Assembly (NCBI GenBank): GCA_023150055.1
Contig: JAKLLP010000162.1
Coordinates: forward strand, 1 to 5,404
Length of the DNA stretch: 5,404 nucleotides
Reading direction: 5' to 3'
Origin: Gammaproteobacteria bacterium
Lineage (GTDB): Bacteria; Pseudomonadota; Gammaproteobacteria; Steroidobacterales; GCA-2729495
The notes under the pieces were generated by a model, which did not search any database, was not told where the DNA came from, and saw only the letters and a list, made by a program, of their open reading frames with translations. This document shows, piece by piece, positions 1-5,254 of the stretch. The position numbers were made by a program, and so were the translations under genes. Each line of letters starts with the position of its first letter. The stretch's first letter is position 1.

Positions 1-1
1 C

Positions 2-433
2 CGCGAACAGCTCAAGCGGCTGGAAGCGCTGTTCACGCCGGCGGACGCGGTCGTGCTCAGACGCGGCGACGAACTCACCCTGCGCCTGCACGGACTCGCT
101 TTCGCATCGAGTTCCGCCCGTCTCGAGGCTGGCGCCACGGCGCTGCTCGAGAGGGTTGGCGCGGCGCTCGCGCTCTACCCGAACGCCAGGGTCGCGGTCG
201 AGGGCCATACGGATTCGAGCGGCGACAGCGTCGCCAACCAGCGGCTGTCACAGCAGCGGGCGGAAACCGTGCGCGATCATCTCGCCGCGCAGGCCGGCAA
301 CGCCGCCTCGGGAATGACCGCGATCGGCTACGGCGACACGCGACCGATCGCCAGCAACGAGGATGCGGCCGGCCGGCGCGAAAACCGCCGCATCGACCTG
401 GTCATCACGCCCCCGCCCGGAACGCTGCCCTGA
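2..433 (+). CDS. OmpA-family peptidoglycan-binding protein, C-terminal part (5' truncated by window)
   Basis: The frame is open to the left edge, so the true start lies outside; 143 residues are visible. A charged stretch (REQLKRLEALF), possibly the end of a coiled coil, leads into an OmpA C-terminal domain at about visible residues 24-135. Hallmarks are VEGHTDSSGD (66-75), the NQRLSQQRAETV helix (79-90) and GYGDTRPIASN (109-119), followed by RRENRRIDLVI. Asp71 and Arg86 fit the Asp/Arg pair that binds the diaminopimelate of peptidoglycan in this family, including the 15-residue spacing. The protein would act in the periplasm, tying an outer membrane or lipoprotein part to the cell wall. Whether the missing N-terminus is a beta barrel, a lipoprotein or a DUF4398-type domain cannot be seen. 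The gene ends 18 bases before the convergent hydrolase gene. A GTG at 53 opens the same frame but would cut into the domain, so I do not take it as the start. Confidence 0.9.
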   Translation, partial: REQLKRLEALFTPADAVVLRRGDELTLRLHGLAFASSSARLEAGATALLERVGAALALYPNARVAVEGHTDSSGDSVANQRLSQQRAETVRDHLAAQAGNAASGMTAIGYGDTRPIASNEDAAGRRENRRIDLVITPPPGTLP

Positions 434-451
434 CGGGCCGCTCGGCGGGGC

Positions 452-1360
452 TCACGAGGGCGGCTGCTCGCGCCACCACTCCGCCAGGGTCGCGCCCATC
501 ACCGGGTTCACCATGTACCCGTAGCACTTGTGCAGGTTCAGCCCTTCCTGGCCACGGAAATAGGTCTGCAGATCGAGCCGGTCGGAAATCTCCTCGATGA
601 GCCCGAGATCGCGCATGCCGCCCCAGGTCTCGGCGAGGCGCCGGTCGAGCGCCGTCAGCTCGCCGACGGCGGAGAAATTGCGCCAGCGACGGATGTTCTT
701 CGGAAAGCGGCGCGCCCCGTGCTCGCGCGCGCCGAGCAGCTGGTCACGCACGAAGGACAGCCCGAGGGGACTGCCGATGCTGACGAAAAGGTCAACCCGC
801 CCCAGCACCGCGAAGCGATGCGACAGCTCCCAGAGCACGTCGAAGGCGATGACCGAGCCGAGGCTGTGGCCTGCCAACAGCACCCTGCGATCCGCCTGCC
901 AGGCCTCCAGCAGGGCATCGGCGACGATCTGGCGCACCTGGACCGCAACGCCGCCGTCGTTGCGGAAATAGCGCCGGGTCTCCTCCAGTGTCTCCCGCAT
1001 GTTCGGCTCACCCACCAGCTCGAACAGCCGCGGAAAACGGTCGCACAGCAGGTACAGCGAGCGCTTCAGCCGTCGTTGCCAGGAAGTGGCCTCGCGCAGG
1101 TCCTCGGGTGTCGGACCAGGCAGCGCGAGCAGCCGCTCCACGCCCGGCACGTCGAGGTCGATGTCACGGTGTGTCTCGTAGAACACGTGCGCCCAGGAGA
1201 CGAGCTGGAAACAGTCGGGGTGGCGGCCGATTTCCCCTGCCGCGGCAGGATCGGCCCGGCGCACGCCCTCGAGCAGGCAGCGCCAGAGCATGGCCCGATG
1301 CACCGCGTAGGGCGGCTTCGGCTTGATGCCCGGTACGTACAGGACGACAGGCTCGCTCAT
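452..1360 (-). CDS. alpha/beta-fold serine hydrolase (lipase/esterase-like)
   Basis: This is a 302-residue protein with no signal peptide or membrane segment, so probably cytoplasmic. The N-terminus VVLYVPGIKPKP looks like the first core strand and oxyanion loop of an alpha/beta hydrolase. The nucleophile elbow is LLAGHSLGSVIAFDVL, with GHSLG at residues 164-168 and Ser166 as the likely nucleophile. VSIGSPLGL (194-201) is the strand and loop typical of lipase-like members. Candidate triad partners are Asp239 (in ELTALDRRL) and His277 (in LNLHKCYGY); this assignment is inferred from order and spacing. The central part (about 60-135) is rich in Arg, Glu and Leu and may be a helical lid. The substrate cannot be told; PGAP1-like or other lipid and ester hydrolases are possible. 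The ATG overlaps the TGA of the upstream HAD gene in a 4-base ATGA, so the two are probably co-transcribed and translationally coupled. Confidence 0.82.
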   Translation of the reverse strand: MSEPVVLYVPGIKPKPPYAVHRAMLWRCLLEGVRRADPAAAGEIGRHPDCFQLVSWAHVFYETHRDIDLDVPGVERLLALPGPTPEDLREATSWQRRLKRSLYLLCDRFPRLFELVGEPNMRETLEETRRYFRNDGGVAVQVRQIVADALLEAWQADRRVLLAGHSLGSVIAFDVLWELSHRFAVLGRVDLFVSIGSPLGLSFVRDQLLGAREHGARRFPKNIRRWRNFSAVGELTALDRRLAETWGGMRDLGLIEEISDRLDLQTYFRGQEGLNLHKCYGYMVNPVMGATLAEWWREQPPS

Positions 1361-2043
1361 CCGCCCAGCAGTTCAGCCAGCTCGTGCAGGTCGGCCACGG
1401 TGTGTTCTGGGGGCGTGAGCGCGGCGGGCCACTCGTGCAGGCCGCGGTCGACCCACACCGCGACGAGTCCCGCCGCACGGGCGGCATCGACATCGTTCCG
1501 CGGATGATCTCCCGCGTGCGCGACGGCAGCCGCCGGCAATCCCGCGCGCCGACAGGCCGCATCGAAGGCCCGCGCGTCGGGCTTCGCCGCGCCGATCTCG
1601 ACCGCACTCACGACGGCCGTGAAATGCCGGCCAAGGCCGATCGTGGCGAGGTCCGCAGTGCCGTTGGTCAATGCCAGCAGAGGCGCGCGCCGGGCGAGCC
1701 GCTCGAGCCCGCTATGCACGTCGGGGAAAGGCTGCACGGCGTTGCGCGCGCGCTGAAAGACCGCGAAGGCCTCCTCGGCAAGCAGCTCGTCATAGCCGGC
1801 CTCGCGGGCGGCCCGTGCCAGGGTGGCCGTGCGCAGCAGCGGCAGGTCGTGTTCCCGGCCGGGAAAATCGGCCTCGACTGCCCGGCGCAGGGCCCGCAGG
1901 TCCGCGATGGAAAAGCGCGCGGTGATGCGCGGGTATCGCTCCGCCAGCCACTCGTGGAGCACGCGCTCGGCCCGCTGCAGCACGGGCGCGAGATCCCACA
2001 GCGTGTCGTCGAGGTCCAGGCAAATCGCTTTGATGTTCTGCAT
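1357..2043 (-). CDS. HAD-superfamily phosphatase, YigB-like
   Basis: This 228-residue protein shows the full set of HAD motifs. Motif I is CLDLDDTLWD, with nucleophile Asp10 and general acid Asp12. Motif II is LALTNGTAD (Thr126-Asn127). Motif III is Lys154 in GAAKPDARAF. Motif IV is HAGDHPRNDVDAA (Asp179, Asp184). A helical cap of subfamily I type lies between motifs I and II. Length (E. coli YigB is about 238), the DLDDTLxxxxPV start and the TNGxA and GDxxxxDV contexts resemble YigB, which dephosphorylates a riboflavin-pathway intermediate and FMN. That comparison is from memory, so the exact substrate is an inference; other small phosphometabolites are possible. It is the first gene of a two-gene minus-strand operon, and its TGA overlaps the ATG of the hydrolase. 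The ATG at 2043 has no clear Shine-Dalgarno sequence upstream. Confidence 0.87.
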   Translation of the reverse strand: MQNIKAICLDLDDTLWDLAPVLQRAERVLHEWLAERYPRITARFSIADLRALRRAVEADFPGREHDLPLLRTATLARAAREAGYDELLAEEAFAVFQRARNAVQPFPDVHSGLERLARRAPLLALTNGTADLATIGLGRHFTAVVSAVEIGAAKPDARAFDAACRRAGLPAAAVAHAGDHPRNDVDAARAAGLVAVWVDRGLHEWPAALTPPEHTVADLHELAELLGG

Positions 2044-2085
2044 CCGGTTGTAGGCGGCGCGGCGTCACCCGCGAGACGCGGCCCC

Positions 2086-2094
2086 TGTTAAGCT
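2086..2094 (+). promoter_or_regulatory. candidate extended -10 element for the glyoxalase gene
   Basis: TGTTAAGCT has a TG one base upstream of a hexamer (TAAGCT) that matches TATAAT at only three positions. It lies 30 bases before the ATG at 2125, in the 81-base gap between two divergent genes. No good -35 box is seen. A 5-bp perfect stem with a 4-base loop (GCAGC/GCTGC, 2099-2112) would fall in the short leader. This is a weak call based on position more than on sequence. Confidence 0.22.
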
Positions 2095-2124
2095 TCGGGC
2101 AGCAACAGCTGCTTGGCAAGCATC

Positions 2125-2544
2125 ATGAAATACCTGCACACGATGGTGCGCGTCACCGACCTCGAAGCATCGCTCGATTTCTACTGCAACGGACTCGGCC
2201 TGCGCGAACTGCGCCGCTACGACAACGAACCCGGCCGCTACACGCTGGTATTCGTGGCCGCGCCGGGGGACGAGTCCGCGCCGCTCGAACTCACCTACAA
2301 CTGGGACCCGGAGCCTTATGGCGAGGGGCGCAACTTCGGCCACGTCGCCTACGAGGTCGAGGACATCTACGCGGTCTGCCAGCGCCTGATGGCGGCAGGC
2401 GTCGCGATCAACCGCCCGCCGCGCGACGGGCGCATGGCCTTCGTCCGCTCACCGGACAACATCTCGATCGAACTGCTGCAGAAGGGGCCGGCGCTCGCGC
2501 CGCAGGAGCCGTGGCAATCGATGCCGAACAGCGGGCGCTGGTAG
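2125..2544 (+). CDS. gloA: glyoxalase I (lactoylglutathione lyase), VOC family
   Basis: Glyoxalase I converts the hemithioacetal of methylglyoxal and glutathione to S-lactoylglutathione in the cytoplasm. The 139-residue protein has two beta-alpha-beta-beta-beta modules. It opens with [20 protein letters not shown], close to E. coli GloA. PLELTYNW (53-60), [11 protein letters not shown] (71-81) and [12 protein letters not shown] (108-119) are family landmarks. The four expected metal ligands are present: His5, Glu55, His73 and Glu116. The short length and metal sites fit the bacterial Ni/Co type. The usual second-module GG.T/DPDGY wording is altered to [15 protein letters not shown] tail of about 20 residues ([15 protein letters not shown]) extends past the fold. 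I chose the ATG at 2125 because family members begin at M-x-x-L-H; a TTG at 2113 in frame would add four unconserved residues. The Shine-Dalgarno is weak (GGCAAG just upstream). No glyoxalase II gene is in the window. Confidence 0.88.
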   Translation: MKYLHTMVRVTDLEASLDFYCNGLGLRELRRYDNEPGRYTLVFVAAPGDESAPLELTYNWDPEPYGEGRNFGHVAYEVEDIYAVCQRLMAAGVAINRPPRDGRMAFVRSPDNISIELLQKGPALAPQEPWQSMPNSGRW

Positions 2545-2560
2545 GCCCGCTACCTGCTCC

Positions 2561-2716
2561 TAGTGTGGCGTCCCGCAAATAACTTGCCATCCATGACCGC
2601 CCTTGCAGCGGGAGGTCTCCGCCGTCGCTCCCCGATACTCGCTTTGGGCGGAGACCCCCGCCTCCGGGCGGTCCGCCCATCGCAGACCGCCAATGTACTT
2701 GCGGGACGCGACACTA
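2561..2716. repeat. 156-bp palindromic element with 20-bp terminal inverted repeats (MITE-like)
   Basis: The left end (2561-2580) begins TAGTGTGGCGTCCC. The right end (2697-2716) is its reverse complement with 18 of 20 positions matching; the mismatches are G/C at the seventh and A/G at the nineteenth base. Inside are two more nested matching arms: GACCGCCC at 2595-2602 with GGGCGGTC at 2666-2673, and a stem of 15 paired bases with one bulge (2608-2623 with 2647-2661) around a 23-base loop. The whole unit can fold into one long hairpin. It has no convincing coding frame. The outermost TA on each side could be a 2-base target duplication of the IS630/Tc1 type, but TA is self-complementary, so it may simply be part of the repeat. 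It sits between convergent genes, and its right end holds the stop codon of the cyclase gene. A non-autonomous mobile element is my preferred reading; a REP/BIME-like intergenic repeat is the alternative. Confidence 0.6.
2595..2673. terminator. possible bidirectional termination hairpin within the palindromic element
   Basis: The nested stems described for the element form a strong GC-rich hairpin between two convergent genes, gloA from the left and the cyclase from the right. Neither side has the run of T expected of a classic intrinsic terminator, so termination or mRNA 3'-end protection is only inferred from position and symmetry. Confidence 0.3.
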
Positions 2717-4009
2717 CCCGCTGGCCGCCCGGCGGTCCGCCCTGAAGCGCCCGGTCTCGATCGGTGTCAGGCGGGACTCCTTCACGATGACGCGGTTGCG
2801 GCCTTCTTCCTTGGCCTGGTAGAGCGCCTCGTCGGCCATCTGCACCGCCCCGGCGAGACTGCGCTCGGCGCCCGGCGTGATGACCGCCACGCCGATGCTG
2901 ATGGTCAGGAACGACCCCGCCGATGATCCTGCGTGGGGTATGCACAGATCCTCGACATTGCAGCGGATCTGCTCCGGCAGGTCGCGATTGGAATCGTTGG
3001 CCGACCCGTAGAGCACCAGCGCGAACTCCTCGCCACCGTAGCGGGCCGCCAGATCGAGCGGCCGTTGCGCCCCCATGGCGATGACTCCCGCCACCTTCTT
3101 CAGCGCATCGTCCCCGGCCTGGTGGCCGTAGATATCGTTGTAGCGCTTGAAGTGATCGATATCGATCAGCATCACGGTGAGCTGGCTCTGCTCGCGCTGC
3201 GACTGCCGCCAGATACGTTCCATGTAGGCGTTGTAGACCCGGCGGTTGTAGAGCCCGGTGAGACCATCACGCTCGGCCTGGTCCTCGAGCATGCGCTTGT
3301 CACGAAAGGCGTCCCGGGTCGTGGCCTCGAGCTGGAAACAGCAGAGTGCACCGATGCCATTCACCCCGACCAGCATCAGCACTTCGAAGAGGGTCTGCCG
3401 CGGGCCGATGTCCCAGTTATAGAGGCCCCAGATGTAGCATCCGGTGATGAGGAGCGAAGTAGCAGCCGCACTCCAGAACCGCAGGCCGAGCGCAAGCCAT
3501 ACCACCATGATCCAGGTGACCTGCCCGGCGAAGTGGTAGGGCGTGCCATGCAGGCTCGCACGCAGGGTGAGCGAGCTGATGATGAGCCCGAGGCAAAGCA
3601 GGCTCAGGGCGAGCAGGGCCTGGTACATCGCGTGGCGCTGCGGCTCATAGGTGCACACCAGCGTCGCCATGAACAAGGGCAGCATCACCGCGAGCCCGAA
3701 GATCGCGGTCAGCGCGGAAATGTTCTGCTGGTAGATGCCGAGCGAGGTGAAGCCGATGACGGCGGCCGCCGCGATCACCAGCAACGGCCGCACCTTCGGG
3801 AAATTGAGCCGGACGTAGTACTGCCGGAACTCCTCCTCGACGAAGCTCGAAAAACGAAGGCGCGACAGTCCGCGTCGCCGCTCTGCGACCAGCGAGCTCA
3901 GATGTTGTTCTGGTACGGACACCTGCAAAAGAATTCCCGGCAACGCATTCCCGAGAATGCGGTGGTCGCCGGGACAATAGCCGCCGCGGGGGCGGGCAGG
4001 CTGCGCCAC
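2714..4009 (-). CDS. membrane-bound diguanylate cyclase (six TM segments plus GGDEF domain)
   Basis: The enzyme would make c-di-GMP from two GTP at the inner membrane. Numbering from the GTG at 4009 (431 residues): a cytoplasmic lead with FVEEEFRQYYVRLNFPKVRP (56-75), then six hydrophobic segments at about 76-92, 97-119, 128-148, 162-177, 180-198 and 206-225. A short linker leads to a GGDEF domain at about 240-410. The active-site loop is RYGGEEFAL (GGEEF 325-329). LIDIDHFKRYND (281-292) supplies the metal-binding Asp283 and the guanine-binding Asn291/Asp292. An I-site RxxD (Arg316-Asp319) lies exactly five residues before GGEEF, so product inhibition should be intact. The MASE-like sensor signal is unknown. 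The start is uncertain: residues 1-29 look unlike the rest, and an in-frame GTG at 3922 would give 402 residues. The stop codon lies in the right arm of the palindromic element, so the tail after about residue 412 may differ from relatives. The gene stands alone on its strand. Confidence 0.9.
   Translation of the reverse strand: MAQPARPRGGYCPGDHRILGNALPGILLQVSVPEQHLSSLVAERRRGLSRLRFSSFVEEEFRQYYVRLNFPKVRPLLVIAAAAVIGFTSLGIYQQNISALTAIFGLAVMLPLFMATLVCTYEPQRHAMYQALLALSLLCLGLIISSLTLRASLHGTPYHFAGQVTWIMVVWLALGLRFWSAAATSLLITGCYIWGLYNWDIGPRQTLFEVLMLVGVNGIGALCCFQLEATTRDAFRDKRMLEDQAERDGLTGLYNRRVYNAYMERIWRQSQREQSQLTVMLIDIDHFKRYNDIYGHQAGDDALKKVAGVIAMGAQRPLDLAARYGGEEFALVLYGSANDSNRDLPEQIRCNVEDLCIPHAGSSAGSFLTISIGVAVITPGAERSLAGAVQMADEALYQAKEEGRNRVIVKESRLTPIETGRFRADRRAASG
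3944..3961. promoter_or_regulatory. 7-bp perfect dyad near the cyclase gene start
   Basis: CGCATTC (3944-3950) and GAATGCG (3955-3961) are perfect inverted arms around CCGA. If the cyclase starts at GTG 4009, the dyad is inside codons near residue 20. If it starts at GTG 3922, the dyad lies in the leader or promoter region, just downstream of a TATTGT hexamer on the minus strand (3979-3974) that matches TATAAT at four positions. It could then be an operator or a 5'-end stem-loop. This is symmetry and position only; no known regulator site is recognised. Confidence 0.3.
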
Positions 4010-4042
4010 GCATCACACTTCTACATAAGGGGGCAGCGGCGC

Positions 4043-4048
4043 TATGCT
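4043..4048 (+). promoter_or_regulatory. candidate -10 box (TATGCT) for the gene pair at 4057-5132
   Basis: TATGCT matches TATAAT at four of six positions and lies eight bases before the ATG at 4057. Transcription from it would begin at or next to the start codon, giving a leaderless or nearly leaderless mRNA. This agrees with the lack of any Shine-Dalgarno sequence before that ATG. The -35 region is poor (TTCTAC at 4019-4024, 18-base spacing, two matches). The 47-base gap is shared with the divergent cyclase gene if that starts at 4009. Confidence 0.33.
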
Positions 4049-4056
4049 GCGCGCCG

Positions 4057-4665
4057 ATGACCGCACCCCGCCCCGAGAAGACCCCGGCCTTGAGCTCGCT
4101 CGCGACCCTGCTCGGGGTCGCGGTCGCCGTCGCCCTCGCCTATCTCGCTTTTTCCCAGCGCCTGCCACCGCCCCCGGCGCCGGGGCTCGATGCGGCGCTC
4201 GCCCTCGCGCCCTGCGAGATGGAGCCCCCCGGCTACTGGCGCGGCCGGATCTTCGGCTCCACCACGATCGCAATCGACTGGCGCGGGGCGAAGCTCGAAT
4301 GTGCGGGCAACGCACGCCCCGGCGGACGCGGCCTGCGGCTGTTCCTCGCCGGCCGGCCGGGTACGGGCAGCGACCGGCTGCTGCTCGTCATCGGTATCGG
4401 TGCCGGCCTCGATGAACTGGCGGGCAAGGAACACCCGGCGAGCGTCACGCTGCTCGACGAGGCCACGAGCGACTTCTTTCACGGCCCGCCGGAGCGCTGC
4501 TTTACCCACATCCGCGACGTCTCCCCCCTGGCGGACACCGAGGGCGCGTTCCGGGTCGAGGGTGATCTCTACTGCACGGGCGCCATCGCTGCCGTCTCCG
4601 GTGAACGCTCGGTGACGCTCGGCGACATGGCTTACGCCGTCCGCCTGACACCGGATGCCGGTTGA
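4057..4665 (+). CDS. conserved-looking exported or membrane-anchored protein of unknown function
   Basis: I do not assign this 202-residue protein to a named family. It has a short polar N-terminus, a hydrophobic segment at about 14-32 (LATLLGVAVAVALAYLAF) and a Pro-rich stretch RLPPPPAPG (35-43). A soluble domain of about 160 residues follows and should be periplasmic. The segment has no clear cleavage site or lipobox, so a signal anchor is likely. The domain contains WRGRIFGSTTIAIDWRGAKLE (61-81), a Gly/Leu-rich strand region (91-115) and four cysteines at 53, 82, 148 and 173, which could form two disulfides after export. I have a vague impression of similar hypothetical proteins in gammaproteobacteria but cannot verify it. 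The coding frame is supported by strong third-position GC, the anchor and a DUF192 gene 11 bases downstream. The start rests on frame and on the -10-like box just upstream, since no Shine-Dalgarno is seen. Confidence 0.75.
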   Translation: MTAPRPEKTPALSSLATLLGVAVAVALAYLAFSQRLPPPPAPGLDAALALAPCEMEPPGYWRGRIFGSTTIAIDWRGAKLECAGNARPGGRGLRLFLAGRPGTGSDRLLLVIGIGAGLDELAGKEHPASVTLLDEATSDFFHGPPERCFTHIRDVSPLADTEGAFRVEGDLYCTGAIAAVSGERSVTLGDMAYAVRLTPDAG

Positions 4666-4676
4666 GGGCCACGCGC

Positions 4677-5132
4677 GTGACCCGCATCGGTCTCGCTGCG
4701 ATTGCCCTTCTTGGCACGGTCGCGGCCTGGGGTGCTGCGCCTGCGCACCTCCTGCAGGACTTTGCCCGCGCACAGGGCATGATCGAAACGCGGCGCGCCT
4801 GTCACCTGCTGGACCTGTATCTCGCGCTGACCCCGGCGCAGCGCGCGCAGGGGCTCATGCACGTTCGCGAACTCGGCCAGTACGAGGGCATGCTGTTCCC
4901 CTCGCCGGCGCCCGCACCGGCCACCATGTGGATGAAGAACACGCTGATCCCGCTCGACATGTTGTTCATCCGCGAAGACGGGACGATCGCGCGGATTGCC
5001 GCGCGCACGACCCCGCTCTCCGAGGAGACGATCGACTCCGGCGAGCCGGTCACTGCGGTGCTCGAACTCAATGGCGGCTTTGCCGAGCGCCACGCCGTGG
5101 CCGCCGGAGACCGTTTCGCCGTGCTGCCCTGA
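4677..5132 (+). CDS. exported DUF192-family protein
   Basis: From the GTG at 4677 the protein has 151 residues. A signal peptide covers about 1-23 (hydrophobic IGLAAIALLGTVAAWGA, possible cleavage around APA). The DUF192 domain covers about 40-150, with GLMHVREL (59-66), GMLFP (71-75), MWMKNTLIPLDMLFI (84-98) and VLELNGG (128-134), all landmarks of the family. DUF192 proteins are small beta-rich proteins of unknown function, often exported; no catalytic residue is established. I chose GTG 4677 because GAGGG at 4664-4668 sits eight bases upstream as a good Shine-Dalgarno. A TTG at 4662 in the same frame would overlap the preceding stop by four bases but has no Shine-Dalgarno. It lies 11 bases after the unknown protein, whose stop falls within that ribosome binding site, so the pair is probably one operon with coupled translation. 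Confidence 0.9.
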   Translation: MTRIGLAAIALLGTVAAWGAAPAHLLQDFARAQGMIETRRACHLLDLYLALTPAQRAQGLMHVRELGQYEGMLFPSPAPAPATMWMKNTLIPLDMLFIREDGTIARIAARTTPLSEETIDSGEPVTAVLELNGGFAERHAVAAGDRFAVLP

Positions 5133-5140
5133 GACTCCCG

Positions 5141-5188
5141 CTACCCGGGCAGGCCGATGCTAGCTATAGTTAGGGCCAGAGCGGGTAG
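5141..5188. repeat. 7-bp inverted repeat bracketing a candidate promoter
   Basis: CTACCCG (5141-5147) and CGGGTAG (5182-5188) are perfect inverted arms 34 bases apart. The -10-like box at 5165 lies between them. The spacing is long for a terminator, and no T run follows. It could be paired operator half-sites or chance in GC-rich DNA. Confidence 0.25.
5165..5170 (+). promoter_or_regulatory. candidate -10 box (TATAGT) for the CBS-domain gene
   Basis: TATAGT matches TATAAT at five of six positions and stands out in this GC-rich gap. It would start a transcript near 5177 with a leader of about 75-80 bases. No good -35 box is found at 16-18 base spacing (TACCCG region). This suggests the CBS gene has its own promoter and is not simply read through from the DUF192 gene. 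Confidence 0.4.
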
Positions 5189-5241
5189 AGAGGCGACCTG
5201 GTCGTAATCGGTCGTGTCGTCGCCACCCGCGCCAACAGGGC

Positions 5242-5246
5242 AGGAG
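5242..5246 (+). promoter_or_regulatory. strong Shine-Dalgarno (AGGAG) setting the CBS gene start
   Basis: AGGAG lies eight bases before the ATG at 5255, an optimal spacing and the clearest ribosome binding site in the window. It fixes the start of the edge-truncated CBS gene. Confidence 0.75.
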
Positions 5247-5254
5247 CGCGAACG

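Noticed and set aside
434..451. Short GCCG/CGGC hairpin between the OmpA and hydrolase genes as a terminator
   Set aside because: The stem is only four base pairs with a 2-base loop and no T run; not enough to call.
530..1507. 325-codon plus-strand open frame opposite the hydrolase and HAD genes
   Set aside because: It is a GC-driven antisense shadow. The translation has no recognisable domain and is rich in Gln, Arg, Ala and Pro, while the opposite strand carries two clear enzyme families.
2113..2124. Upstream TTG start for the glyoxalase gene
   Set aside because: It would add four residues before the conserved M-x-x-L-H start seen in glyoxalase I, and the ATG at 2125 fits family length and ligand numbering.
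2550..2945. Small open frames across the palindromic element (both strands)
   Set aside because: They run through inverted repeats and into the cyclase gene, have no domain or Shine-Dalgarno, and are explained by high GC.
2933..4060. 375-codon plus-strand open frame opposite the diguanylate cyclase
   Set aside because: The opposite strand has complete GGDEF motifs and membrane helices. This frame gives a polar, low-information translation with no domain or plausible ribosome binding site.
4662..4676. TTG start for the DUF192 gene
   Set aside because: It lacks a Shine-Dalgarno, whereas GTG 4677 has GAGGG eight bases upstream. It remains possible through stop-start coupling.
4042..4773. 243-codon minus-strand open frame opposite the unknown protein and DUF192 start
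   Set aside because: It spans two plus-strand genes with export signals and has no recognisable domain; typical GC-rich shadow.
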